From positions 1 to 64,000 of the forward strand of contig CAPOZU010000009.1 in NCBI GenBank assembly GCA_948676835.1: a stretch of 64,000 bases of DNA, in the 5' to 3' direction. The notes below the pieces were generated by a model that saw only the letters and a program-made list of their open reading frames with translations, was not told the origin of the DNA and did no database searches. Position 1 is the stretch's first letter, and each line of letters opens with the position of its first letter. Of the stretch, positions 53,727 through 63,725 are shown piece after piece. The DNA comes from an uncultured Clostridia bacterium (lineage in GTDB: Bacteria; Bacillota; Clostridia; TANB77; CAG-508). Made by a program: the position numbers and the translations under genes.

Positions 53727-56700
53727 TTATTGTACTATTGGTATTTCAAGAAATATTAATTTTATTTGTGCTAAATCTGTCACTGTAAGCGCTTCATCAT
53801 TATTTAAATCTGCTGCTATAAAATCAGCTCCTGTTAAAATCTCTTTTTCTATAAGATGTAATTTTATTCGTGCTATATCTGTTATTGTTATTTTTCCATC
53901 TCCATTAATATCTCCTCTAACAATTAATGTATATTCTAATTCCTCACCAACTTTTATTGTCATTCCTGTTCCTATAATATCATCATCTTCTAATTTATTT
54001 CCATTATTATCTATAATTGTTATTTCTCTATTAGCTTCTACATTTTGTTTAAATTCAGCCACTGTTGTTTCTTCTCCAATTCTTGATATATAATGAGTTT
54101 CAATCTTATATACATCTGATGTGATTTTTGCTTCTTCTTGTTGTTCTTTTTCTACAATATTTATTGATAATTGTGAATCAGTTGCAAATATATCTTCCTT
54201 GCCATTACTTCCTTCAATAGATACTAATTTGAATATAACTTCAGTTGGAACTTCTATAGTTTCTTTAACTTTTAAAATTACCTTAAATATAATTCCTTCT
54301 TCTAATACATAATTATTACTTTCTGTTACAAATCTAAAGTTATTATCATTAAATGAATTCTTATCTAAATTCCAACTATTTTGACCTAAAATATCTATCA
54401 TTTCTATTTTTTCTTTGTCATATTCAAACTTTCCTGTTAATGCCATTAAACCTTTTTGGAAATTCTTCATGTTATTTAAATTTACACTTACTTCAAATTG
54501 ATCTCCTGGATTTAATGTTTCTTTTGAAGATTCTAAACTCACTTCAAAAGTTGGGGTAGTTGGTTCTACTGGAATATCTGGATTTTCTTCTGTTTCGATC
54601 CATGTAACATTTGCAGTAGCCATTCCTTCATTTCCTGCTTCATCTCTAAATTCGAATGTATATTCACCATTTTCTGTAAATGTATGTGTGTTTCCACCTT
54701 CTACTGTTACGTTTTCTTTATCAAATGTAATAGTTGCTATTACTGGTTCTGTTGTTTCAGACTCTGTACTATATGTGATTGTTGCTACTGGTAAAGTCTT
54801 ATCTATCCATGTAACTTCTGCTGTTGCTGTTCCCTTATTTCCAGCTTTATCTACAAATTCAAATGTAAATGTTCCATTTTCTGTAAATGTATATGTGTCT
54901 TTTCCATCATTATTCGTTATTTCTATTTCTTCACTTACATTTCCTAAAGTTGCAATTACTTCTCCATTTGTTTTGTCTGTAGCATCATATGAAACCGTTG
55001 CCGTTGGAGCTATTTTATCTATACAAGTTACATTTGCTGTTACCGTTCCTTTATTTCCTGCTCTATCTGAAAATTCAAATATGAAACTTCCGTTTTCTTC
55101 AAATATATATGAACTATTTCCATTATTATTTAGTATTGTTATTTCATCTTCTTTTTCATTTTCAAAAACTACTGTTGCAGTTACATTACTATTTGTTGGT
55201 AATATTGTACTGTATACCAATAATGGTTCTGGTACTACTTTATCTATCCATGTAACTTTTGCTATTACAACACCTTCATTCCCTGCTGGTCCTGTAAATT
55301 TGAAAGTATATTCTCCATTTTCTGTAAATGTATGTGTATCACCACCTTCTACTACTACATTTTCTTTATCAAAAGTAACCGTTGCTGTTACATCTTGATT
55401 TGTTAGTTCATTTATATCATATGTAATAGTTGCTACTGGTAAAGTTTTATCTATCCATGTTACTCTAGCTGTTGCTGTTCCTATATTTCCAGCTTCATCT
55501 ACAAATTCGAAAACAAATTCTGCATTATCTGAAAATGTATATGTATTATTTCCATCATTGTTTGTGATTGTTACATTACTTTCATCAAAATTTATTGTTG
55601 CTATTACTTCTTGATTTGTTGCTTCTTGAGTACTATATGTTATTATTGCTTTTGGAACTTTTTTATCTATCCAATCTACTTTTGCTTTTGCTGTTCCTTT
55701 ATTTCCTAAACTGTTTACAAATTCAAATGTAAATTCTCCATTTTCTTCAAATGTATATGTATTATTTCCATTATTATTTGTTATTGTAATATCATCACTT
55801 TCTGTTTCTAAAGTTGCAACTACATTTCTATTTGTTTTTTCTTCAATATCATATTTTACAGTAGCTTTTGGAATTGTATTATCTATCCAATCCACTCTCG
55901 CCGTAGCTACACCTGAATTTCCATATGGTCCAACAAATTCAAATATGAATTCTCCATTTTCTTCAAATGTATATGTGTTTTTTCCATCATTATTTGTAAC
56001 TCTTGTTCCTTCTCTATCAAATGTTATTGTTACTGTTACAGGTTTATTTGTTGTTTCTGTTATATCATACGTTAATGTTACATTTGGTAATGTTTTACAT
56101 ATCCAGTCTACTCTTGCAGTCGCTGTTCCTTCATTTCCATAAGGTCCTCTAAACTCAAAAGTAAATTCTCCATTTTCTTCAAATGTATATGTGTTTTCTC
56201 CATTATTGTTTAATATTGTAACATTCTCTCTATCAAATGTTACTGTTACTGTTACATCTTGATTTGTTGGATCTGTTATGTCATAAGTAAATGTTGCATT
56301 TGGTAATGTTTTACATATCCAATCAACTGTTGCTGTCGCTGTTCCCTTATTTCCTTCACTATCTTCAAATTCAAATGTAAATGTTCCATTTTCTGTAAAT
56401 GTATACGTTGTTTTTCCGTCATTATTTAATACTGTTATTTCTGTACTTGGATTTACTAATTTAGCAACAACATCTCCATTTGTTAATGTTTCAATATCAT
56501 ATTCTATTTCTGCTGTTGGAACTACTACCTCTTTTTTAGTTATATCTTCATAGAAATTAAACATTCTAGCACCAACATGTCTTTTAGCACCTGTGTAAGA
56601 TGTTTCTACTCCAATAATTTTTACATATCTAACTTTAACTGATTCATCAAAATCTACTGTTTTTGTTGTTTGATTGTTTGCCCATGTTACTTCTTTTATT

Positions 56701-59700
56701 TCTGTAAAGTTTTCTCCATCCATACTTCCTAAGATTTTTCCTGTAAGTATTTTTCCATTTTCACTATGAGGTACATAATCCATTGCACTTAAATAGATTG
56801 CTGAATCAAATTTTATTACTATATATTTTTCATTATCTGTACCAGCTGCTGAGTTTAACCATCTTGTATTATAATTTCCGTCTATTGCATTTACTGCTGC
56901 TCCATTTTGTCCTTTATCTTCTGCAGAAACTCTTGCTACTGATAAACGATTTACAGGAACATATTTTCTTGTATCTGGTTGATTATCTTCTGTAAAAATA
57001 AGTTCTATTGATTCACTTGTTGCAAATATTCCTCTTGCTTTTGCTCTTATTATAAGTTTTTTATTTCCTTCAACAATTGGCTCTTCTTCTACATAATCAG
57101 TCCAATTATTATTTGCACTTCTTGCTTGAGTATTTTCTATAATTTTCCACTCAAGACTTTCTTTATTTTGTACACCTATTAATCTATTTTCTAAATCATT
57201 TAAATAAGCTGTAATAGTAGGTGTTTCTAATCTTTGAATATTAATAGAATATTCTTGACTATTATTTTCAAAACGGATTTTTAATTTATCTTCTGGATTT
57301 AGTTCTTCAATTTCATCTTGTGTTAATTGATGTTCATTACCACTTCCTTGTTTCCAAGTTACACCTGAATCTAAACTATATATCCAGTTTGAATTTTTAA
57401 ATTCATCTGTTAAAATTATTTTTCCGCCATTTTCCCCATCAAATGAATAATCTGCTACTTTTTTAGCTGTTAAATCTTCATATAAGTTTATCATAGAAAC
57501 AGAGGCAAATATACCATAGCCTTCCATTTCTAGTTTTACATATTGTCCAGATAAACTTTCATTAAATTTAATTTTCTTAAATTCTTCATCTTGTTCACAA
57601 TTTTCTAGTCTTCCTGCTTCTATCCAATCTATACCATTTTCACTTACATATGCAATCGCATTTTTTATATAACATGGATCATCTTCTCTATATTTCTTTT
57701 GAACAAATTCTAAAGCAGACATCATTTTTGATTCATCAAGTTTTATAGTTATGTATGCTCTACTTCCAACTATTGAATATCTAAAATCTGTATGCCATAT
57801 TGTGTTACGATTTCCATCTATTGCATTTGGTGCATAGAATGGTCTACTTGCATCTATTGATTGTGTTGAATATGCATGTATTGATAAATGATTTATTGGT
57901 ATGTATTTTTCTTGATTTGTATCAGTATCCTCAGTAAATTGATATTCAAGTGTATCACTTGCTGTATAGATACCTGTTGCTTTAGCTCTAAGTAGAAGTT
58001 TCTTATTTCCTTTTACAACTGGTTCTTGTTCTGAATAAGATTTCCAAGCTTCGTCACCTTCGCATTTCCATTCGAAAATTTCAGGTTTTGCTATTCCAAT
58101 TAATCTGTTTTCCCAATCATTTACATAAGGTGTAATGTTTGGAGTTTCACCTTTTTTAATGTTAATAGTATATAATGTTTCATTTCCTTTAAATTTAATT
58201 TTTATTTTATCATTTTCATTAATTTGATTCATTTCTTCTTGTTTTAATTGATGTACATCTCCCGTTCCATCTTTCCAAGTTGCACCTGAATCTAAACTAT
58301 ATTTCCAATCTAAAGTTTTATATTCATCTAATAAATCTATTTTTCCACCATTTTCTCCATCAAATGAATATGTTCCTACTATTTCTACTGCTGTGTTTTC
58401 ATATAAATTGAACATTGCTGCTACCATAAAACTATTACTTGCTGATGCAGTTTGTGTTTTCTTACCTACAATTTTAATATATTTAGCTTTAGTAGGTTCA
58501 AAATCTACACTTTTAATTGAAACATCATTTGTATTTGCATATCTCCAATCTGTTCCAGGTACTACTTCTGTCCAATTCTCCCCATCCATACTTGTTAAAA
58601 TCTGAGCACTTTCTATTTTACCATTGCCTCCTGCAAGTGGTAAATATTCTAATGAAGTTAAATTTTTAGGTTCATCTAATTGAATAACAATAAATTTATT
58701 TCTATCACTACCATCCCATGCTGAATGCCAATTTGTATTTGGATTAGCATCAATAGCATTTCTTGCATGTCTTCCTTGAGCAGTAGCTTCTGATGAAACT
58801 GCATTAATTGATAAATGAGATACTGGAATATATTTTCTTGTATCTGGTTGATTATCTTCTGTAAAATTGTAAGTTGTGCTATTTGTACTTGCTAAATATG
58901 TTCCTGTTGCACCTACTCTAACTATTACTGTTTTATTTCCTGTTAAATCTGGCTCTTGCTCACTATAGGAAGTCCATTCATCTTGTTCATTAAGTTTCCA
59001 TTGCATTGCAGGAATTGCTGCAATTAATCTATTTTCTAAATCATTTGCATATAATGTTCTTGGTAATCCTGCTGATTCTTGAATATCTATTTTGTATAAG
59101 TTTTCCTCACTATAATTTACACCAACTATGTGAATGTATATATCGTTTTCAGCTGTAATTGATGCAATTTCTTCTGGTGTTAATAACAATTTATGTTCTT
59201 CACTTCCATCAAATGCAACTTCATGCCAGTGTTCTAATCCACCTTGTGGATTTCCATCTATACAATAATCCCAACGAACTCCGTTTCCATCAAAACGACT
59301 AGATAACACTATTTTGTTAGCATCATTTCCATCAAATGAGAAACTTGCAATTGATGTATCTAATGAACCAAGTATATGGTTAGCTTCTAATCTTGTAAGA
59401 GATGGTTGATATACTGTATAACTATCTGCTGTATTATTAGGAGTAGCTTTTGCTTCATTTAATATTCTTGTTTGTAAAAGTGTAAATCTATACGAATTTT
59501 CAACACTTACCATTTTTGGTTTAATTAAATTTGTTAAATGATACATTGGTAATGGAAAATATTTTAAAGATTCTGCCATCTCTTCTGCTAAGTAATAGAA
59601 ATCATCTTCTGTTTTTTCTGCATTTGCACAATATGCACTATATAATCCATACCATGCATCTATATTTATTGGTTGTACTTCTAATGCTTTTCTATAAATT

Positions 59701-61523
59701 TCTTCTTGTTTAACAGGATCTCCTTCATATATTTTTGCTTCCATTATAATTTTTTGACAGTTTTCTAATGTTTCTTGTTGATTCATTGCTTCTTGAGCTA
59801 ATGCTATATATACAACAGAATATCCTCTACTATAACTTGCATTACCCCAACCTAAAGGTAATCTTTCACCTTTTTCAGATAATGTCCAACCACTTACGTC
59901 ATTATCAATTCCCCAATAACCTTTACCATTTGAATCTTGTGTGTAATATAGTAATGCTGCGTGACCTGGTTGACCAATAACTGCTGATGCTATTCCATGT
60001 ACACCACGAATACAGTGACCTGATTTTGATATACCACCACAAACGCATCCTGTTCCAAATTTATTTCTAAAGTTCATCCATAATTTATTTAATCTATAAT
60101 TTAATGTTCCTCTTGATATACCATAGTCATCTAATGTTTTACCATTAACGCTAAATAATTGATTAAAGTAATCACGGTTTTCTTCAGAATAATATATTGG
60201 ATTTCCATAATTTGGCCATACATATGATATATAAGAGTGAGGTGTTAATAATCCCCATGCATTATTTGGTGTTTTATCAATTTTGGCTTGTGTATATTCA
60301 TTAAGCCATACTATTGATTCGTCATCTAGTAATGTATTCATTACATAACGCATTTCTTCTATAGTATAAGTTTCAAACCAGGGTGTAATGTCAACTGTCG
60401 ATGTTACCCTAAATTTACCTTGATTATACATTTCTTTATAAATTCTATAACGTACAACACTATCAGATTGATTTTCTACTGCTGAAGGTTGCATCCATAA
60501 TGCAACTTGTGCAGAGTGTGTTAATGAAAGTGTTATCGCCATTCTTTTATATAAATCACCTTTTGTAATAGGTGCATTTGGTCTTCTATTATGTAATCTT
60601 CTAATACCTTCTTCTGATATTGGTTCTGTAATATCAAAATCACTTTTATATTCTTTTAATAATCTTGTAAGTTGTTTTAGTGAGTTAAAATATCCACCTG
60701 TTGGTGTTCCACCCAATATATAATATCTAAGATTCTCTAAATCATTCATTAACCAAGATACAGTATTCATATTATCTTCGCTAATTTGAACATATGCTTG
60801 TAATAATTCATAATCAGTATTTTTAACAAATTCTCTTTGTAATAAAAGTAATTCATATTCTCCTGTTATTTCTTCCCCATAATGAGATTTTATAGCTTCA
60901 TCATATTCTTCTACAGTTTTTATAAAATCTGCTACTGAAAGATTTTCATCATATCCTTCTTTTACTAATTTTGCATTTGCATACACTGAATGATCTCCAT
61001 CAGCATTTCCGTTATTATGCGCATACAATTTCAAATAATTTGCATCTTTTATATCTATTTTTACAAATTCTGCATTTGAATTTCCCTTCATTGCTTTAGG
61101 TGATGCTGGTGTTTTTAAATCCCAATTTTCACCATCTACAGAAGTATATATTAAAAATTTTACACCATTTCCAGCTGATCCCCTACTTGCATCAACTCCT
61201 ATGTACGCTGTAAAGAAATCATAATCATAATCTGTAATATCATACACAACTGTTGATGTAGCATGTGCTGCTATACCTTTTAAAAATTTTTTTGGCTGTC
61301 CATCTACAATTAATGTAATTAACCCACCATTGTATTTGGTGTCTAAATTTTTATCTAAAGTTATGCTTCCCCAACCAACAGAAGATTGATTTGAAACATA
61401 TTTCATATCAGACAAATACTGATATTGACTTTCTGTTGCCTGAACTTCTTTTGTAAATACTCCTAAAAAAATTAGTATGAAACTAATTATCATACCCACT
61501 ATAATTTTCTTATTACTTCTCAT
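53727..61523 (-). CDS. Giant secreted cohesin/dockerin protein 3
   Basis: 2598 residues, built like the two preceding proteins. Signal peptide (1-29, ends EVQA); NPCBM-like module (about 33-185); helical part; transglutaminase-like centre with GCVCGGISKSGHC (Cys about 493) and GQPGHAALLYY (about 519); TPR-like part; three F5/8-type C modules (about 894-1041, 1206-1348, 1518-1664), each preceded by a shared YSFDGENGGKI-type unit; nine Ig-like repeats (1668-2311); a cohesin-like module (2323-2456, FEVSLESSKETLNPGDQF); and a spacer plus dockerin (2534-2598, GDINGDGKITITDIARIKLH). It has more carbohydrate-binding-type modules and fewer Ig repeats than protein 2, suggesting division of labour. It has its own perfect consensus promoter. 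AAAGGG precedes the ATG. The role as a binding or scaffold protein is inferred. Confidence 0.82.
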   Translation of the reverse strand: MRSNKKIIVGMIISFILIFLGVFTKEVQATESQYQYLSDMKYVSNQSSVGWGSITLDKNLDTKYNGGLITLIVDGQPKKFLKGIAAHATSTVVYDITDYDYDFFTAYIGVDASRGSAGNGVKFLIYTSVDGENWDLKTPASPKAMKGNSNAEFVKIDIKDANYLKLYAHNNGNADGDHSVYANAKLVKEGYDENLSVADFIKTVEEYDEAIKSHYGEEITGEYELLLLQREFVKNTDYELLQAYVQISEDNMNTVSWLMNDLENLRYYILGGTPTGGYFNSLKQLTRLLKEYKSDFDITEPISEEGIRRLHNRRPNAPITKGDLYKRMAITLSLTHSAQVALWMQPSAVENQSDSVVRYRIYKEMYNQGKFRVTSTVDITPWFETYTIEEMRYVMNTLLDDESIVWLNEYTQAKIDKTPNNAWGLLTPHSYISYVWPNYGNPIYYSEENRDYFNQLFSVNGKTLDDYGISRGTLNYRLNKLWMNFRNKFGTGCVCGGISKSGHCIRGVHGIASAVIGQPGHAALLYYTQDSNGKGYWGIDNDVSGWTLSEKGERLPLGWGNASYSRGYSVVYIALAQEAMNQQETLENCQKIIMEAKIYEGDPVKQEEIYRKALEVQPINIDAWYGLYSAYCANAEKTEDDFYYLAEEMAESLKYFPLPMYHLTNLIKPKMVSVENSYRFTLLQTRILNEAKATPNNTADSYTVYQPSLTRLEANHILGSLDTSIASFSFDGNDANKIVLSSRFDGNGVRWDYCIDGNPQGGLEHWHEVAFDGSEEHKLLLTPEEIASITAENDIYIHIVGVNYSEENLYKIDIQESAGLPRTLYANDLENRLIAAIPAMQWKLNEQDEWTSYSEQEPDLTGNKTVIVRVGATGTYLASTNSTTYNFTEDNQPDTRKYIPVSHLSINAVSSEATAQGRHARNAIDANPNTNWHSAWDGSDRNKFIVIQLDEPKNLTSLEYLPLAGGNGKIESAQILTSMDGENWTEVVPGTDWRYANTNDVSIKSVDFEPTKAKYIKIVGKKTQTASASNSFMVAAMFNLYENTAVEIVGTYSFDGENGGKIDLLDEYKTLDWKYSLDSGATWKDGTGDVHQLKQEEMNQINENDKIKIKFKGNETLYTINIKKGETPNITPYVNDWENRLIGIAKPEIFEWKCEGDEAWKSYSEQEPVVKGNKKLLLRAKATGIYTASDTLEYQFTEDTDTNQEKYIPINHLSIHAYSTQSIDASRPFYAPNAIDGNRNTIWHTDFRYSIVGSRAYITIKLDESKMMSALEFVQKKYREDDPCYIKNAIAYVSENGIDWIEAGRLENCEQDEEFKKIKFNESLSGQYVKLEMEGYGIFASVSMINLYEDLTAKKVADYSFDGENGGKIILTDEFKNSNWIYSLDSGVTWKQGSGNEHQLTQDEIEELNPEDKLKIRFENNSQEYSINIQRLETPTITAYLNDLENRLIGVQNKESLEWKIIENTQARSANNNWTDYVEEEPIVEGNKKLIIRAKARGIFATSESIELIFTEDNQPDTRKYVPVNRLSVARVSAEDKGQNGAAVNAIDGNYNTRWLNSAAGTDNEKYIVIKFDSAIYLSAMDYVPHSENGKILTGKILGSMDGENFTEIKEVTWANNQTTKTVDFDESVKVRYVKIIGVETSYTGAKRHVGARMFNFYEDITKKEVVVPTAEIEYDIETLTNGDVVAKLVNPSTEITVLNNDGKTTYTFTENGTFTFEFEDSEGNKGTATATVDWICKTLPNATFTYDITDPTNQDVTVTVTFDRENVTILNNNGENTYTFEENGEFTFEFRGPYGNEGTATARVDWICKTLPNVTLTYDITETTNKPVTVTITFDREGTRVTNNDGKNTYTFEENGEFIFEFVGPYGNSGVATARVDWIDNTIPKATVKYDIEEKTNRNVVATLETESDDITITNNNGNNTYTFEENGEFTFEFVNSLGNKGTAKAKVDWIDKKVPKAIITYSTQEATNQEVIATINFDESNVTITNNDGNNTYTFSDNAEFVFEFVDEAGNIGTATARVTWIDKTLPVATITYDINELTNQDVTATVTFDKENVVVEGGDTHTFTENGEYTFKFTGPAGNEGVVIAKVTWIDKVVPEPLLVYSTILPTNSNVTATVVFENEKEDEITILNNNGNSSYIFEENGSFIFEFSDRAGNKGTVTANVTCIDKIAPTATVSYDATDKTNGEVIATLGNVSEEIEITNNDGKDTYTFTENGTFTFEFVDKAGNKGTATAEVTWIDKTLPVATITYSTESETTEPVIATITFDKENVTVEGGNTHTFTENGEYTFEFRDEAGNEGMATANVTWIETEENPDIPVEPTTPTFEVSLESSKETLNPGDQFEVSVNLNNMKNFQKGLMALTGKFEYDKEKIEMIDILGQNSWNLDKNSFNDNNFRFVTESNNYVLEEGIIFKVILKVKETIEVPTEVIFKLVSIEGSNGKEDIFATDSQLSINIVEKEQQEEAKITSDVYKIETHYISRIGEETTVAEFKQNVEANREITIIDNNGNKLEDDDIIGTGMTIKVGEELEYTLIVRGDINGDGKITITDIARIKLHLIEKEILTGADFIAADLNNDEALTVTDLAQIKLIFLEIPIVQ

Positions 61524-61575
61524 ACAAAAACCCTTTCATATTTTTATATTTTATATTTACATAACATTCAGATTA

Positions 61576-61604
61576 ATTATACTATCACACAGCTTTTTTG
61601 TCAA
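61576..61604 (-). promoter_or_regulatory. Perfect consensus promoter of giant gene 3
   Basis: Minus strand: TTGACA (61599-61604), 17 bases, TATAAT (61576-61581), about 50 bases before the ATG. Confidence 0.8.
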
Positions 61605-61712
61605 TTTAATAATAAGTAAAATAGTGTATATATTAACATATTTTACCATTTCCGTAGACTAAAATTATATATATTTTTTTTGTGTAACATTTGTTGTTAT
61701 TTTGGACAGGAA

Positions 61713-61735
61713 AAGGAGAACTAAAAGTTCTCCTT
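61713..61735 (-). terminator. Terminator of the GH25 operon
   Basis: Stem AAGGAGAACT / AGTTCTCCTT with a three-base loop, followed on the minus strand by TTCC; it overlaps the GH25 stop codon. The T-run is weak. Confidence 0.6.
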
Positions 61736-62963
61736 ATTTTTTATAATAAATATCAAAATCTACATTTCCTTCAATTCCATCAACACGTCCTTTATCTGTA
61801 TTCTGCCATAATATATAATCTCTTGATATTGATGGTTTCTTAGAAGAATATTTTGCTGCCCAAATTGTGTAATCTTTTAAATCTAACCATGTATTATTTA
61901 AATAGTTCTCACTCGCATATAACATTGTATCATATCCTGCATCTTTCAATTTATTTGAGAATGCATCATACATTTCATTTAATTTATATAAATTTATTTC
62001 TAATTCATTAAAATACGCCCAACATTCCCAATCGAAACAAACAGGGAAATCAATTTTATCTCCTTTTAGATTTTCAATAACAAATTCTGCATTTTCTACT
62101 GCTTTATCTATTGTATTTGATTCTGAATAGATATATACACCAACTTTTAGCCCTGCTTCTTTTGCATTTTTATAATTGGTTTCAAAAGTATTATCAATAG
62201 TAAGTGGAGTATCCTTGTTTTTCATAACACCCATTCTCAAAATAACAAATTCAACTCCAGTATTTTTTACTTTTTCAAAATCAACTTCTCCTTGCCACTT
62301 TGAAATATCAATTCCTATCATTGTATTACTCGTTTTATAATTTTCTATTTGTTCTTCTATACTTATAAAATCTTCTTTTGGTTTTTCCTCTTCTTCCGTA
62401 GGTTCTTGGATTTTTTCTTCTTGTCTTTCTTTTATTTCTATTACAGCATCTTTAACAGTTTCATTTCCAGATTGATCCATAACAATATATTGTATTTTAT
62501 ATTTCCCAACTTCTCCAAAATCTACTTTTCCTTCTATTCTTAGTTCTGGTTTTGTATCATAATTATCTGCATATGAAACTTTTTTTGTCAATGACTCTTC
62601 ATCTGCTTCATTAACATAAAAAGTCTTTTTAGATGGTACATTAATAAAAATTGGACTAACACTATCTATTACATTATATTTTACATCACATAAATATTTT
62701 TTTACTTTATGCTTATATTCTAGTGTATATGTGTGCTCACCAATAGTCATATAATCTATTTCTTCATTTTGAGTTAATATTTGAACATTACTATTTTCAA
62801 TTAAATCATATAAATTTGTTTTATCATAAACTTCAATTTCCTTATCTGCCATAATAATTTCTACATCTTTTGGCATTTTATATTTATCATAAAATACCAT
62901 ATTTTTTAATATTAATATTGCTATAATTAATATTATAATTATAAATAATGTTTTTATTTTCAT
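61734..62963 (-). CDS. Membrane-anchored GH25 lysozyme
   Basis: A 409-residue protein with one N-terminal membrane helix (about 4-24), an Ig-like DUF5011-type domain (about 108-190, SPIFINVPSKKTFYVNE), an acidic Glu/Lys linker, and a glycoside hydrolase 25 domain (about 213-409). Active-site signatures are GIDISKWQGEVDFEKVK and PVCFDWECW with the Asp and Glu pair, then LYASENYL and LWQNTDKG. GH25 muramidases cut the glycan chains of peptidoglycan. GGGGG precedes the ATG. It follows a MmcQ-like gene by 17 bp. It may remodel the wall when the adjacent giant proteins are exported, but this is only proximity. Confidence 0.9.
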   Translation of the reverse strand: MKIKTLFIIIILIIAILILKNMVFYDKYKMPKDVEIIMADKEIEVYDKTNLYDLIENSNVQILTQNEEIDYMTIGEHTYTLEYKHKVKKYLCDVKYNVIDSVSPIFINVPSKKTFYVNEADEESLTKKVSYADNYDTKPELRIEGKVDFGEVGKYKIQYIVMDQSGNETVKDAVIEIKERQEEKIQEPTEEEEKPKEDFISIEEQIENYKTSNTMIGIDISKWQGEVDFEKVKNTGVEFVILRMGVMKNKDTPLTIDNTFETNYKNAKEAGLKVGVYIYSESNTIDKAVENAEFVIENLKGDKIDFPVCFDWECWAYFNELEINLYKLNEMYDAFSNKLKDAGYDTMLYASENYLNNTWLDLKDYTIWAAKYSSKKPSISRDYILWQNTDKGRVDGIEGNVDFDIYYKK

Positions 62964-62980
62964 TTTATTCCCCCAATAAA

Positions 62981-63643
62981 TTACATGTTATAACTTTTAT
63001 CAATATATTCGAATATTTTTTCTATTTTTTCACTTCCATCAAGAATAATAGTAAACCAATGCTTTTTATTCATATGATAACCTAAAAAATATTTTTCATT
63101 ATCAACTACACTCTCTATTTCTTCTGGTAAAATTTTCAAATCTAAGATTTCTACTATATCCGTACTATCTATTCCTAATTTGTTCTTTGAAACTGTAAGT
63201 AAAACTCCATACCATTTTTTAGTTTCATCATGCCTGAAAACTGCACTTCCGTTATCATTCTTCCAAAGAAATTCCGGATTATTTTCATATTTTTCTTTAA
63301 CATATTTTATAACTTGTTGTGCTTGTCTGCTTTTAAAGCTTTCCGTTTCAAAACAACTTTCAATTATTTGCTTGATTTTTTCTTTACATTTCTCTCTAAT
63401 ATTTCCTACATACTCGCCATTAGCATCTGGAACTTTAATAAGAAAATATTCTTCTTTTGCTATTATATCTATTACTTTATAATCTAGATTTCCATCTTTT
63501 GAAAAACTAACAAACAAATCAAATTCATTATCTATAAGAGTAGTTGTATGCTCATATTGATTATTTTTTTCCTTAAATCCATATTTAATTAATTTATTGA
63601 AATTAATTTTTTTACTTTTTAATAAAGCATATATTTCTTCCAT
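62981..63643 (-). CDS. MmcQ/YjbR-like protein
   Basis: About 220 residues. The C-terminal half (about 100-215) has the MmcQ/YjbR pattern: Y-V-K-E-K-Y, a W-K-N-D strand, FRHDETKKWYGVLLTVSKNK, then GYHMNKKHWFTIILDG. Members have a CyaY-like fold and sometimes bind DNA; the N-terminal 95 residues are an extra domain often fused to it. The frame opens at a TTG (63670), but AAAGGA seven bases before the ATG at 63643 makes that the likely start. It is cotranscribed with the GH25 gene. Function is unknown. Confidence 0.75.
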   Translation of the reverse strand: MEEIYALLKSKKINFNKLIKYGFKEKNNQYEHTTTLIDNEFDLFVSFSKDGNLDYKVIDIIAKEEYFLIKVPDANGEYVGNIREKCKEKIKQIIESCFETESFKSRQAQQVIKYVKEKYENNPEFLWKNDNGSAVFRHDETKKWYGVLLTVSKNKLGIDSTDIVEILDLKILPEEIESVVDNEKYFLGYHMNKKHWFTIILDGSEKIEKIFEYIDKSYNM

Positions 63644-63670
63644 ATTTTTATCCTTTAATTTTATATACAA

Positions 63671-63714
63671 ACAATATCATAAAAGCAGATAACTTTCAAC
63701 AAATTATCTGCTTT
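63671..63714 (-). terminator. Terminator with embedded promoter
   Basis: Stem AAAGCAGATAA (63682-63692) / TTATCTGCTTT (63704-63714) ends the pentapeptide gene. A promoter for the next gene, TTGAAA (63694-63699), 17 bases, TATTGT (63671-63676) with TGA before the -10, overlaps the hairpin. Confidence 0.6.
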
Positions 63715-63725
63715 ATAATTTCAAA

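Noticed and set aside
35589..61523. LPXTG, SLH or choline-binding anchors at the ends of the giant proteins
   Set aside because: I looked at each C-terminus and found only dockerin repeats; none ends in a sorting signal.
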